Below are positions 24,741 to 33,053 of a DNA stretch of 64,000 bases, piece after piece. This DNA comes from a virus. The notes beneath the pieces are model-generated. The model did not search any database, was not told the DNA's origin, and saw nothing but the letters and a program-made list of their open reading frames with translations. The translations under genes were made by a program, and so were the position numbers. The stretch is from the IMG/VR virus record IMGVR_UViG_3300023116_008583, positions 26,192 to 90,191 of that record. The stretch is one strand, 5' to 3'. How positions within the stretch are numbered: the first letter of the stretch is position 1; each line of letters opens with the position of its first letter.

Positions 24741-25028
24741 TTGAGCAAATATAAAGATTTCGATCATAGAAAATCTATACACGTCAAGCTTCTAACTGAG
24801 ACTCACGCAGCGTTCAGAATTGAACTTATCAAAAAGAAACTGTCGATGCAGGAAGTTTTTGAAGACTTCGCCCAAAGAGTCGTTAGGGGAGATGGTTTTG
24901 CGCACAGAGTGCTAGACACCATAGCTAGAAAGAAACGTGAGCGTCACATCGAAAGACTTTCAGAGACAGACGCTGAGTCAATATTCGATGCTATCGAGGA
25001 CCAATCACTCGATCCGGATGATATCTAA
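24741..25028 (+). CDS. Possible ribbon-helix-helix-type protein, 95 aa
   Basis: TTG start right after the previous stop. SIHVKLLTETHAAFRIELIKK then LSMQEVFEDFAQRVV reads as strand-helix-helix, as in small RHH regulators. The end is acidic. Could be a DNA-binding regulator; weak evidence. Confidence 0.4.
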   Translation: MSKYKDFDHRKSIHVKLLTETHAAFRIELIKKKLSMQEVFEDFAQRVVRGDGFAHRVLDTIARKKRERHIERLSETDAESIFDAIEDQSLDPDDI

Positions 25029-25301
25029 ATGTTTTGGAGAAAAAACAGCACACAAAAGCTAAAAATTGAAGAGCTGCAGCAAAAAGTTGATACTCTTGAA
25101 CAGACAGTTGTATCAATTCTTGGTACTATCGAGATAATTAATAATCGACTAGACAAGCACGTGGAGTTCATTTCATCAATAAGTAAAACTAATAGCACAG
25201 TCTTAAGAATGTTGGATTTTCAAAATTCTCCTGAAGGCAAAAACAATGATGATGTGAAATTTCTCGGTTTTGTTTATGACGAAGATGAGGAGGAAGAATG
25301 A
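25029..25301 (+). CDS. Coiled-coil protein, 90 aa
   Basis: Residues 8-50 show heptad repeats (KIEELQQKVDTLEQTVVSIL). The end is acidic (YDEDEEEE). Overlaps the next gene by 4 nt, at the head of a possible lysis group. Confidence 0.45.
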   Translation: MFWRKNSTQKLKIEELQQKVDTLEQTVVSILGTIEIINNRLDKHVEFISSISKTNSTVLRMLDFQNSPEGKNNDDVKFLGFVYDEDEEEE

Positions 25302-25483
25302 TGCCAGCATTTGTTGACAAGCACGTTTCCAAGTTTATATCAAGAAAGTTTTTAGTATGGCTTTGCTCGTGTGGTTTTCTTTATGGAGAGCTTCTTACAG
25401 GGGAGCAATGGACATTCCTGTCAGTTGTTTATATCGGCGGCCAGGCTGCTATTGATGCGTTTTTGAAGTGGAAAGGCAAATGA
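25298..25483 (+). CDS. Small membrane protein, holin candidate
   Basis: 61 aa. FLVWLCSCGFLYGELL and a second segment FLSVVYIGGQAAIDAFL could span the membrane twice, with a charged N-terminus and a lysine end. This topology suits small holins, and the next gene encodes an anchored coiled coil like an inner-membrane spanin. The assignment rests on topology and context only. Confidence 0.45.
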   Translation: MMPAFVDKHVSKFISRKFLVWLCSCGFLYGELLTGEQWTFLSVVYIGGQAAIDAFLKWKGK

Positions 25484-25878
25484 CTTCTCTGCTTAAATCA
25501 ATAAAGAAGCTTTGGGTTTCTTCAAAAGCTACTGTTTTAATCTTCGGCGCTTTTATGATCGGCCTCGGTCTTTTATTTTTACTTAGAGGCAAAGATGTTG
25601 ATCCTTGGGAGATCTTAAGCGAGCAAAAGAAAGCTCGTGATAAAGAACTTGAAGCTATTGAAGATGCGCATCAAGAGTTAGCTAAGCAAAACGCTGAGAT
25701 CGATGAGAATCTAAAAAAGATTCTAAAAGAGATTGATGAAAAGTACGCAGAAGAAAACAAAAAGCTTGATCGAAAAACAAAGAAAGAAATAGAAAAGATT
25801 GTTAAAGACACAAATCTCAGCCCAGAAGAATTAGCTAAAAAACTAGCTGAAGCAACGGGTTTATCTTTAGACGAGTAA
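25480..25878 (+). CDS. Membrane-anchored coiled-coil protein, spanin candidate
   Basis: 132 aa from ATG 25480, which overlaps the previous stop (ATGA) and follows GGAAAGG. One N-terminal membrane segment (TVLIFGAFMIGLGLLFLL) is followed by a long charged coiled coil (residues ~45-115). This is the plan of Rz-type inner-membrane spanins. No obvious outer-membrane partner lies directly next to it; the exported coiled-coil protein at 26936 is a possibility. Confidence 0.45.
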   Translation: MTSLLKSIKKLWVSSKATVLIFGAFMIGLGLLFLLRGKDVDPWEILSEQKKARDKELEAIEDAHQELAKQNAEIDENLKKILKEIDEKYAEENKKLDRKTKKEIEKIVKDTNLSPEELAKKLAEATGLSLDE

Positions 25879-25882
25879 GAGT

Positions 25883-25888
25883 TATAAT
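25883..25888 (+). promoter_or_regulatory. TATAAT -10 box before the FtsZ-like gene
   Basis: GTTATAATAG lies 28 bp before the ATG at 25917, followed by GGAG. A -35 is not clear. Confidence 0.4.
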
Positions 25889-25916
25889 AGAAAAGTAAAT
25901 TGGACGGAGTATACCA

Positions 25917-26948
25917 ATGAGTGAATTTGATTTTGTTGACCATTACGAAGACCAGGAGGAGTCTGCAAATCTTCTTCCTGAAAATGAAGCTGAGTCTGCA
26001 ATTAATTGTGCTTTTGTAGGAGTTGGCGGCGGCGGCTGTAAGATTGCCAAAGCGTTCCTAGACTTGGGTTTTACAAAGACACTTTTGATCAACACTACGG
26101 ATAAGGATTTCCAATCAGGAATCGATAAGGATCATCTGCTGGCACTTCCGGGTGCAGATGGTGTTGCAAAGAATATTGAACTTGGTCGCAAGGTTCTCAA
26201 TGAAAACAGTGCATTGGTTGAAGATGCTCTGCGCACCAGGCTTGGCAAGGTCGACTGGCTTTTCGTTTGCGCCGGCGGCGGAGGTGGAACTGGTTCTTCT
26301 GCAGCAATCTTGGATCCTGTTTTTAAGAGATTCCTTGAGATTAATGAAGCATCTGGCAAGGTTGTTTATGTTGTCACATCACCTACATCTCAAGAGAAGC
26401 TAAACGCAACGATCAAGAGCAATGCTAAGTCTTTGGAATCAGATGTCACAGATAATCCTCACATCGTACTTGACAACGAACGTCAGCTGAACTCTTTCAG
26501 AGGTAAAGTTGGTGTCCTCGGTTTGTATCCGGCAGCGAACAAGGCGTTTGCTAAGATGTTCTGGCAGCTTTTGCGCCTTGCGTGCGAGCAATCTCCAATC
26601 CAAGCTTTTGACGGCAAGGATCTTGAGAGGTTCCTTAGTGCAACCGGCAGGATTGTTCTGGGGTCTGCAATCGTCCAGCCAAGTACAAATCTTGGTGTCG
26701 AACTTTATCAGAGTTGCATTAATAACTCTCCATGCCCAAAACCAACAGGCCATGCTGAGACAGGTGTTCTTTTGCAGGTGATCACCGAAGATCACGCTAA
26801 TGATGTTGATATTAGTGGGCACTTGGAAGCTGCTACTGCATATGTTGGCGGAAGAACAAATACACTGTTCTCAGGGATCTATGTTCGTGACGCACTACCA
26901 GGACTTGTAAGTGTTATGGCTCTTGCAGGATTGCCGTGCAACGATTAA
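25917..26948 (+). CDS. FtsZ/tubulin-family GTPase
   Basis: 343 aa. FVGVGGGGCKIAKAF (33-47) is the N-terminal nucleotide loop and GGGGGTGSSAA (120-130) the tubulin signature, followed by a strand and INEASGKVVYVVTSP. The C-terminal half is divergent from FtsZ, and the C-terminal tail for FtsA/ZipA binding is absent. Phage tubulins such as PhuZ centre the phage nucleus or move capsids. Here it could build filaments that organise replication or interfere with host division. Its end overlaps the next gene by 13 nt. Confidence 0.85.
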   Translation: MSEFDFVDHYEDQEESANLLPENEAESAINCAFVGVGGGGCKIAKAFLDLGFTKTLLINTTDKDFQSGIDKDHLLALPGADGVAKNIELGRKVLNENSALVEDALRTRLGKVDWLFVCAGGGGGTGSSAAILDPVFKRFLEINEASGKVVYVVTSPTSQEKLNATIKSNAKSLESDVTDNPHIVLDNERQLNSFRGKVGVLGLYPAANKAFAKMFWQLLRLACEQSPIQAFDGKDLERFLSATGRIVLGSAIVQPSTNLGVELYQSCINNSPCPKPTGHAETGVLLQVITEDHANDVDISGHLEAATAYVGGRTNTLFSGIYVRDALPGLVSVMALAGLPCND

Positions 26949-27376
26949 TTTCTTTTATCTGTTTGGTATCTTTGCTCTCACCTGGTATTGCACAGGCTGA
27001 GTGTGCTCAGATCACTCCGATAAAAAAAGATGAAGTTGCCGCATGCGACGGAGTCTTGATTAGGTCTGATGCAGTTCCAAGCGTTATAGTTAACTTGACT
27101 TCTGCTGAAGAAAAATGCAAACTTAGGCTAAAAGAACAGCAGGAAAAATCAGATGCATGGTGCACTGCAGAAAAAGATAAGCTAAAAGCTCAAATCGAAG
27201 TGCAAAAAGAACTATCTGATAAAAGATTAAAGATAAGACAAGAACAGATTGACTTTCTGACAGAAGAGATTAAAAGATTAAAGCAGCCTCGAACAGGAAT
27301 GTGGTTAACTATAGGCGTCGTTTCAGGGGTTGCGATAACAATGGCAGCAGCTTGGTCACTTAATCAAGTTAAGTAG
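26936..27376 (+). CDS. Exported coiled-coil protein with C-terminal membrane segment
   Basis: 146 aa, GTG start. Signal peptide LISFICLVSLLSPGIAQA, cysteines at C23 and in AACDGVLI, a long charged coiled coil (~58-118) and a C-terminal hydrophobic segment (WLTIGVVSGVAITMAAAW). An ACDGVL motif plus coil and tail anchor recalls phage spanin-like proteins. Might bridge inner and outer membranes at lysis. Confidence 0.45.
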   Translation: MQRLISFICLVSLLSPGIAQAECAQITPIKKDEVAACDGVLIRSDAVPSVIVNLTSAEEKCKLRLKEQQEKSDAWCTAEKDKLKAQIEVQKELSDKRLKIRQEQIDFLTEEIKRLKQPRTGMWLTIGVVSGVAITMAAAWSLNQVK

Positions 27377-27398
27377 CTATTATTTCTGCCAGAAACGA

Positions 27399-27406
27399 TA
27401 TTTATA
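27399..27406 (+). promoter_or_regulatory. TATTTATA box (late-promoter-like)
   Basis: Lies 24 bp before the ATG at 27431, with CCGGAG 12 bp downstream of the box. Same class as 23103 and 45147. Confidence 0.5.
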
Positions 27407-27430
27407 ACTGGATTGTCTCCGGAGATTTAA

Positions 27431-29017
27431 ATGTCTATTAAGGTAACAGAAAGAGCCGTTCGAGAGCTTGTTAAGAGTTTGCTCGAGCAAGATGTAAGCG
27501 CACCAGTCATTGATGGAGATGCTACTGCGCACCTCCCAATTGAAGCAGATCCTGTTGTAGGTCAGGAAGACTTGGGTCCGCCCGTCCAGGATGTGAATTA
27601 TGAACCCACAGATCACGATGAGCTAATGGTAGCATCAGAGAAGCTACTTGCTGACGTTCCTGATGATCTAATTCCCGCTGTTTTTAAAGCAATTAGAAAA
27701 CTAGTAGATAAAGCTCTTAGAATAGCGAAAGAGCGTGCCGAGATGAATCCGCAAGATATCGTTTCTGAGCAGACAAATATCTTGCCTCTTCTTGAAGCCA
27801 TAGTTGAGCAGATGATGCCTTATACGGTTGATATCGACGCTGCAAAAGGCGTGGGATATGAAGACCCAGATCTTGAGAAAATCAAGATGAGAGGTGAAGA
27901 AGAGGACGAAGAGGAAGAAGAGGAAGTTGACGAGCCTGTACAAAAACAAGCACCTCAGCCTCCCGGTAGAAAAATTTACGCTGTTGTCCCTCCCAAAGAT
28001 AAAGTGACCGCATACACTGGTCAAGTCGAGGACGAGGAAGAAGAAGAGGAACCTGAAGCTGATCTTGCTGCTATGCTTGGAGATCAACCTAGAGTTTCAA
28101 AGGCACAAAGAGAAAAGCAGCGCAAGGAAAGAGAAGCTCAAGCTAAGCACAGTGCTGAGCAGTCCCGAGTTGCAGTTGAGTTAACTACCAAGTCAGATGA
28201 AGAAAAAGTTAAGATCGCTAAAAAGATGTTTTCAGATGATAAAGAGTTAGTTGCTAAGATTGACGCTCTTGAAGATGATCGCATGCTTGATACTCTTCTT
28301 ACTCCAGATCAAGTAATCGATGTTGAAGAAGAGTTTATAAAGTCGGACCTCGGGCAAGAGCTTGAATCTCTGCCGACTATGACTTACAAAGATATGCCTG
28401 AGGCACTTAGAGGCAAATACGCGCCGATCATGCTTGATGTAGGAAAATCAATCTCCAATAGCGCGTTTAGAAATATTCGAGATGCAGGATTTATGAAATT
28501 CTTGGCAGGCTTGGCAATGGGCCCAGATAAATTCCAAGAAGAACTGATATCAATAACTCAAGACGCACCAGAAGACGCAAAGCCGATTCAAAAATTCTTG
28601 CTTGCCTCTCTCCCGTGGTCTGCAGAATTTAAGAAAGAAGTAAAGAAGGCTGGTAAGATGCCTGAGCTTGATCCTGATGCTGCAGCAGACGTTTTAAATT
28701 ATTTGCGGCAAAGCGAAGAAGGTGCGAAAGAAGGCGGAAACCTGCTTGATGATTACACGTCGCTCGTTCATTATTACCTTGCAGTTAGAGACAATTTTCC
28801 AGGTGCTGAAAAGAGTATGAGGAAATTCCATTTCAATAAAGATAATGGCAAGGCTGCTTTAGAACTAGCTGTAAAAGGTCTTTCTGATCGCGGAGACAAG
28901 GAAGGCTACGATGAACTAGTCAGGATCCTAGGTGGCGACGCGAACAGAAAAGAAGTTGCAAAGCAGCTTGGCAAGGATTTTGTAGTACCTAAATATCAAG
29001 AGCCTCAGGAGGGTTAA
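27431..29017 (+). CDS. Large acidic virion-type protein, 528 aa
   Basis: Opens SIKVTERAVRELVKSLLEQ, the clearest example of the recurring N-terminal helix ending in LLE. Two Glu-rich runs (near residues 156-168 and 200-210) flank a Pro-rich linker. The C-terminal half is helical and ends KYQEPQEG. No known family. The leader motif, late-type promoter box and acidity suggest a capsid-core or packaged protein. Confidence 0.5.
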   Translation: MSIKVTERAVRELVKSLLEQDVSAPVIDGDATAHLPIEADPVVGQEDLGPPVQDVNYEPTDHDELMVASEKLLADVPDDLIPAVFKAIRKLVDKALRIAKERAEMNPQDIVSEQTNILPLLEAIVEQMMPYTVDIDAAKGVGYEDPDLEKIKMRGEEEDEEEEEEVDEPVQKQAPQPPGRKIYAVVPPKDKVTAYTGQVEDEEEEEEPEADLAAMLGDQPRVSKAQREKQRKEREAQAKHSAEQSRVAVELTTKSDEEKVKIAKKMFSDDKELVAKIDALEDDRMLDTLLTPDQVIDVEEEFIKSDLGQELESLPTMTYKDMPEALRGKYAPIMLDVGKSISNSAFRNIRDAGFMKFLAGLAMGPDKFQEELISITQDAPEDAKPIQKFLLASLPWSAEFKKEVKKAGKMPELDPDAAADVLNYLRQSEEGAKEGGNLLDDYTSLVHYYLAVRDNFPGAEKSMRKFHFNKDNGKAALELAVKGLSDRGDKEGYDELVRILGGDANRKEVAKQLGKDFVVPKYQEPQEG

Positions 29018-29019
29018 CC

Positions 29020-29403
29020 TTGAAACGTTCTCTTCTCAAAGAGATTAGCGATAATTTAAGGTCTTCTGCGCCTGAGAGGAAGGTCCCTGATTTTTTACAG
29101 GGTATGACAACAATGCCACAGACATTGCCAGTACACGCAATTCCCGGTCGAGTAGATTGGGAAATTGTTGAATCGCCACGTCGTTTGATGAAAACGTATA
29201 GTTTTATGACTCCTGAACATAGAAAAGCTTTCTTGATAGAGTTTATGGAGGAGCAAGATCAAATGCAGCATCATGCTAGAATGACTATCGATGAGAATGA
29301 GATTCACGTTGAGATCTACACTCGAGATCTTAATTCTATCACAGAAGTCGATCACCATTTGGCGCGCCTCGCAGACCTAATTTTTAGAGATACAGCTAGG
29401 TGA
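29020..29403 (+). CDS. Pterin-4a-carbinolamine dehydratase-like protein
   Basis: 127 aa, TTG start. WEIVESPRRLMKTYSFMTPEH, then RKAFLIEFMEEQDQMQHHARM and a strand HVEIYTRDLNSITEVDHHLARLAD (shown here in parts) follow the PCD/DCoH layout, in which HH(P/A) and a strand leading to a final helix form the active site. Canonical HHP is HHA here. PCD recycles oxidised pterins; DCoH-like folds can also bind proteins. Starts MKRSLLKEISDNL, a short helix like other proteins here. Confidence 0.55.
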   Translation: MKRSLLKEISDNLRSSAPERKVPDFLQGMTTMPQTLPVHAIPGRVDWEIVESPRRLMKTYSFMTPEHRKAFLIEFMEEQDQMQHHARMTIDENEIHVEIYTRDLNSITEVDHHLARLADLIFRDTAR

Positions 29404-29407
29404 TCTT

Positions 29408-29791
29408 GTGGAAATGCTAAACGAAGATAGACTCTTTATCTCAAAGAGCTTGCAGGGAAAAATAGGGCCTGAGCAACTGGCCGATCCCGTTGCTGATGAT
29501 AATGGCAATCTTGTTGTTGAGCTAGCGGGATCTAAAATCTATGTGAAGTCTCTTGAAGAGACGTCAGAAGTGATTAGCATAGAAGGATCATGCTTCTCAC
29601 AAGACATAGCCGGGATATTCTCTGATGAAAAACCTGATGTATTAAGCATTATGGCAGGTGAAAACACTGTTCTAGAAAAAAATGTTAAGGGTGGACAGTG
29701 GTCTTGCAAGGCAAACACTTTTTCAGAAGATAATTATGATGTGTCTATCTTGATAACAAAGGCCCAAAAAAGGAATAAGAAAAATGACTAA
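29408..29791 (+). CDS. Hypothetical protein, 127 aa
   Basis: GTG start, acidic, beta-rich, with a basic end (KAQKRNKKND). Overlaps the next gene by 8 nt. Function unknown. Confidence 0.5.
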   Translation: MEMLNEDRLFISKSLQGKIGPEQLADPVADDNGNLVVELAGSKIYVKSLEETSEVISIEGSCFSQDIAGIFSDEKPDVLSIMAGENTVLEKNVKGGQWSCKANTFSEDNYDVSILITKAQKRNKKND

Positions 29792-29990
29792 AGACAACAA
29801 AACTCCTGAGCCTCCCAAGACTCAAAAAACTCAATTTGACAAATTCATTGATGATCAAATTCGCCGCCAAGAAGAAATCAAGAAGAGAAAGCAGGAAATC
29901 GTCGGGACAGGAAAAGATACACCACAGCAAACTTATAACAAGCTTTATAGAGAGCGCCCTCAAAATCGCACTGTGTGGAGAAAGAAATGA
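29784..29990 (+). CDS. Hypothetical basic helical protein, 68 aa
   Basis: Proline-rich start and a basic helix (DDQIRRQEEIKKRKQEI). Overlaps the next start by 4 nt. Function unknown. Confidence 0.45.
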   Translation: MTKDNKTPEPPKTQKTQFDKFIDDQIRRQEEIKKRKQEIVGTGKDTPQQTYNKLYRERPQNRTVWRKK

Positions 29991-30613
29991 AACAAGTATT
30001 GAAGACAGGGGCTGAGCTCCGATCTTTCTTGGAAAGAATAGTTGAAACAAGCGTTCAGAGCGCACAAGACGTTGTTGCAGAAGAAGAGCGTCAGCGACAA
30101 CTAGAACTCTACAAGAAGATGCAAGAGCAAGAAGAAGAGGAAGAAGTAGAGGAAGAACCCGCTGATGAAAAACCCAAAGCTGCAGCAAAGCCCGAAGAGG
30201 ATGCAGAAAAAGATCCCATGCAAAGACCTTCTGCTGCCGATCGTGCACCTGAAAAGCCCAAGACGCCAGACGATGTCGACTTGAAGAACATTCTTTACTC
30301 TATCAACCAGATTAGAAGCGGAAGATCTTTAAAAGACAGAGATGTGAGAGATAATCTTGATGATTATTTTAACAAGCTTTCACCCGTTGAACGCTTGGCA
30401 CTTTCTGAGTTTTTGGAAGGTCTTTCTGACGTGATCGTTGACGGAGTTCCTGCAGCCGATGCAGAATCTCCCGATGAAGAGATTGTGATGCAGGCATCTG
30501 ATAAGACTGCAAAGGCTGTTGCTAGCAAAGAAAAGAAAGCAGAGCCACAGCAAAAAGCTAAGCCATCATCTTCCCCCGAAGAAATCGCGCCACCGATTAA
30601 AGTGGCACAGTAA
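29987..30613 (+). CDS. Acidic protein with N-terminal helix motif, 208 aa
   Basis: Start ATG 29987 follows GGAG and overlaps the previous stop. Opens KQVLKTGAELRSFLERIVE, the recurring helix. A Glu-rich region (~38-62), a folded middle (NILYSINQIRSGRSLKDRD and following) and a Lys/Pro-rich end follow. Probably virion-related; no known family. Confidence 0.5.
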   Translation: MKQVLKTGAELRSFLERIVETSVQSAQDVVAEEERQRQLELYKKMQEQEEEEEVEEEPADEKPKAAAKPEEDAEKDPMQRPSAADRAPEKPKTPDDVDLKNILYSINQIRSGRSLKDRDVRDNLDDYFNKLSPVERLALSEFLEGLSDVIVDGVPAADAESPDEEIVMQASDKTAKAVASKEKKAEPQQKAKPSSSPEEIAPPIKVAQ

Positions 30614-30624
30614 GAGAGGTAAAC

Positions 30625-30822
30625 TTGGAAAAGACTACAATTTATCTGCCGAATGGCGGAACTTTAGAGGTCGAACATACGCAGCAATTTATTAATAGAG
30701 TTTGCGAGCGGTACAACAAGCAAGAAAGCGAAGTACAGTTAGCTGATATTAAGAATTATATTTACGAGTCATTTAAGATAGCACTTGATAACGGAACGTT
30801 AGAGAAAGTAGAAGAAGCATAG
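30625..30822 (+). CDS. Hypothetical protein, 65 aa
   Basis: TTG start with AGAGAGG upstream. Acidic miniprotein with VERYNKQESEVQ-like helix and an NYIYESFKIAL segment. Function unknown. Confidence 0.5.
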   Translation: MEKTTIYLPNGGTLEVEHTQQFINRVCERYNKQESEVQLADIKNYIYESFKIALDNGTLEKVEEA

Positions 30823-30833
30823 CGAGAGGTACA

Positions 30834-31157
30834 ATGTCTGATTCGATTGATAATCTAAGAGAGATCATTCGTCAAGAGGCGAAATCACTTGTCGAGACAA
30901 AACTTAGAAAAACACGCGAAGGAAACAAAGTAGAGTTCGCGTCGGAAGAATATATCGAAGAAGTCGAGAAAGACCTCGAGGAGCTTGTCTCAATTCGAGA
31001 TCGCCGTGGAATGAGAGAGCGCGAAAGATATGTTCTTTCTCAAGCTGTGAGACACCTCAGAGCCAGCCTTAAGCGTGCTAGAAAAACTCGTGACAGATTA
31101 GAAAAAGAAAAAGCTGCCCAAGAAGAAAAGCAAAAAGTAATAATCTCAGAAGAATAG
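30834..31157 (+). CDS. Charged helical protein with N-terminal helix motif, 107 aa
   Basis: Opens SDSIDNLREIIRQEAKSLVE, again the recurring helix, then a long highly charged helical region (RERERYVLSQAVRHLRASL). GAGAGG precedes the ATG. Function unknown. Confidence 0.5.
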   Translation: MSDSIDNLREIIRQEAKSLVETKLRKTREGNKVEFASEEYIEEVEKDLEELVSIRDRRGMRERERYVLSQAVRHLRASLKRARKTRDRLEKEKAAQEEKQKVIISEE

Positions 31158-31160
31158 TTT

Positions 31161-31190
31161 TTGTGTAAATCAAATCTCCTAGTGTATAAT
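31161..31190 (+). promoter_or_regulatory. Sigma70-like promoter (TTGTGT ... TATAAT)
   Basis: TTGTGT at 31161-31166 and TATAAT at 31185-31190, 18 bp apart, 21 bp before the ATG at 31211 with AAGGAG between. Near-identical to the promoter at 9503, including the AAAT after the -35 box. Confidence 0.6.
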
Positions 31191-31210
31191 AGCACCAAAG
31201 GAGATACAAC

Positions 31211-32407
31211 ATGGGCGCAGTTCACGGTCATCTGATGCATCCTTATGATAACCTCGACTTGAGGTTTAGGGATCTAAAAGCAATGTTTGCTCGAATTGCA
31301 AACGGTGAGATTGATTCTGCTTGCGAGAAGTTTGACGGACAAAATATCTTTCTCCATGTTGATTCAAGCGGAACACCTTGGTTTGCTCGCAACTTGTCTG
31401 ATATCAAAGACGGTAAGGTTTCCGCCAAAGATATTGATGATCGTTTTGCAGGAAGAGGTCCAGTTCACATCGCTTTTCGTGATGCTGCGCTCGTGGCTAC
31501 TGAGCTGTTTTCCAGATGGCCCGCTGATAAAATTGATCGAGTCTTTGGCGACAATACCTGGTATTCTGCAGAGATCATTCACACTGCGAATCCTAATGTG
31601 ATCAAATATGACACTTGTGCACTAATCTTTCACTGGGATGGTACTGGTTCTCGAGATTCTGTGACTGGGCATGCTATCTCAACAAAAGCGCATGAGCAGG
31701 CATTTAAAGTCTTGACAGACTCACTTCCAAGAGCTGTTGATGTCCAAGGTTTGACCTGGAAGATCGGAACTTCTTTTAGCGCGAATGTGAATAAATTGTC
31801 GTATGCACAGTTCACATCAGCGGTGACTGTTTTGGATGAGGCTTGTGTATCTTCTGGTCTGCATCACAATGCATCCCTCAAGGATTTTGTTGCAAAAAAG
31901 ATCGATGAAGATCTTTTGGCTCATCTTAATCTGGGCAATGATTACACACAACTTGTAATGGAAAGAATGTTTGATGAGGAAGGAGCTCTTGCAGCACCCT
32001 CTATTACGAAAGGCATGAATACTGCTCTCAAGGCAACGCTGCGCGATATCATGAAACGCAGAAAAGAAATCAGAGAAGATTATTTGTCACCTATCGTTAG
32101 GGTGGTTCGCAAAGTTGCTTTTCATGCACTGGATAATACTGCATCAAATCTGGTTTCCGATCATAATTCGGAAGTCAAGAGGTTGCAAAGAGAATACGAG
32201 AAAGCTCTTCTTGTGGCAACTAATCGAGGCACAGATCGGGATGTTAAGATCTTGCAAAAGTGCGCAGATCAATTAACTAAAAGCTCACAAATCACGTCAT
32301 CTCAGGAAGGCATAGTTTTTAAGTTTAACGGCGAGTCATACAAGCTTACAGGAATTTTCGCACCGCTAAATCAAGTTTTAGGGTTAAACAAAGATTGGAG
32401 CAAGTAA
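31211..32407 (+). CDS. Ligase-fold covalent nucleotidyltransferase candidate
   Basis: 398 aa. CEKFDGQNIF (Lys40) is a KxDG motif of ATP-dependent RNA/DNA ligases, followed by FARNLSDIK, WYSAEIIHTANPNVIKYD as a motif III-like block, and EGIVFKFNGESYKLTG near residue 366 as motifs IV and V. The middle is long and helical. It could join or cap nucleic acid or adenylylate another molecule. The next gene, overlapping by 1 nt, encodes an HxGH-type nucleotidyltransferase, so a two-step pathway is possible. Confidence 0.6.
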   Translation: MGAVHGHLMHPYDNLDLRFRDLKAMFARIANGEIDSACEKFDGQNIFLHVDSSGTPWFARNLSDIKDGKVSAKDIDDRFAGRGPVHIAFRDAALVATELFSRWPADKIDRVFGDNTWYSAEIIHTANPNVIKYDTCALIFHWDGTGSRDSVTGHAISTKAHEQAFKVLTDSLPRAVDVQGLTWKIGTSFSANVNKLSYAQFTSAVTVLDEACVSSGLHHNASLKDFVAKKIDEDLLAHLNLGNDYTQLVMERMFDEEGALAAPSITKGMNTALKATLRDIMKRRKEIREDYLSPIVRVVRKVAFHALDNTASNLVSDHNSEVKRLQREYEKALLVATNRGTDRDVKILQKCADQLTKSSQITSSQEGIVFKFNGESYKLTGIFAPLNQVLGLNKDWSK

Positions 32408-32988
32408 TGAGAGTTGGAATCGTAGCAGGCGCATTTAAGCCTTATCACAAGGGTCATCACCGAATGGTAGAGATCGCTTGCAAGGAAAATGATGTTGTTC
32501 ACGTGATAGTTTCTCTTACAGATCGAAAGAGGTCGAAACAAGTACCCGTTTCCGGCGTTCAGATGGAAAAGGTCTGGAATGATCACTTGGTTCATATTTT
32601 ACCGGAAAATGCCAAAGATAACCTAGAACTGTTACCTTCAGGCTACGCTCCAGTTAGAAAGGTTTACGAGATGCTGGAGAATGCTGCAGAATGCAATTCC
32701 TCGGATGTGTTTAATATCTACTCGGATCCTAAAGACATCGAACGCTACAATGAAAAATCCTTATCCAAGGCTTTGCCCGATAGCTTTGTCGACACCAACG
32801 TCTTTAGAAGACCAGTCAATATGAGCGAAACTGCTAACGTTAGAGGTGAAGACATGCGTAAGTGGATGGGAAGCAGAGATAAAGAGAGTTTCATCACTGG
32901 TCTTCCCGATGGACTACCCCATGAGTCTAAGGAGAGTATCTGGTTTACTCTTGTTGGCCCCGATGTAGTTTCGTTTGGTGGATGTTAA
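32407..32988 (+). CDS. HxGH-type nucleotidyltransferase (NMN adenylyl/cytidylyltransferase-like)
   Basis: 193 aa from ATG 32407 (TAATG overlap, GGAG upstream). VGIVAGAFKPYHKGHHRMVE gives the GxFxPxHxGH signature of this superfamily, followed by a NEKSLSKALPD stretch and a late RGEDMRKWM resembling the second ISSTxIR-type motif. Relatives make NAD, CoA or CDP-lipids. Phages often carry NMN adenylyltransferases for NAD repair. Substrate not determined. Confidence 0.75.
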   Translation: MRVGIVAGAFKPYHKGHHRMVEIACKENDVVHVIVSLTDRKRSKQVPVSGVQMEKVWNDHLVHILPENAKDNLELLPSGYAPVRKVYEMLENAAECNSSDVFNIYSDPKDIERYNEKSLSKALPDSFVDTNVFRRPVNMSETANVRGEDMRKWMGSRDKESFITGLPDGLPHESKESIWFTLVGPDVVSFGGC

Positions 32989-33007
32989 CCATTCTTAAAT
33001 TTGTGCG

Positions 33008-33013
33008 TATAAT
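33008..33013 (+). promoter_or_regulatory. TATAAT -10 box
   Basis: GTGCGTATAATG about 40 bp before the ATG at 33054. The GCGTATAAT context equals that of the promoter at 9528. GAGGAG precedes the start. Confidence 0.4.
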
Positions 33014-33053
33014 GTTTTCATAATTGACATTTAACTTTATGAGGAGATCTAAA

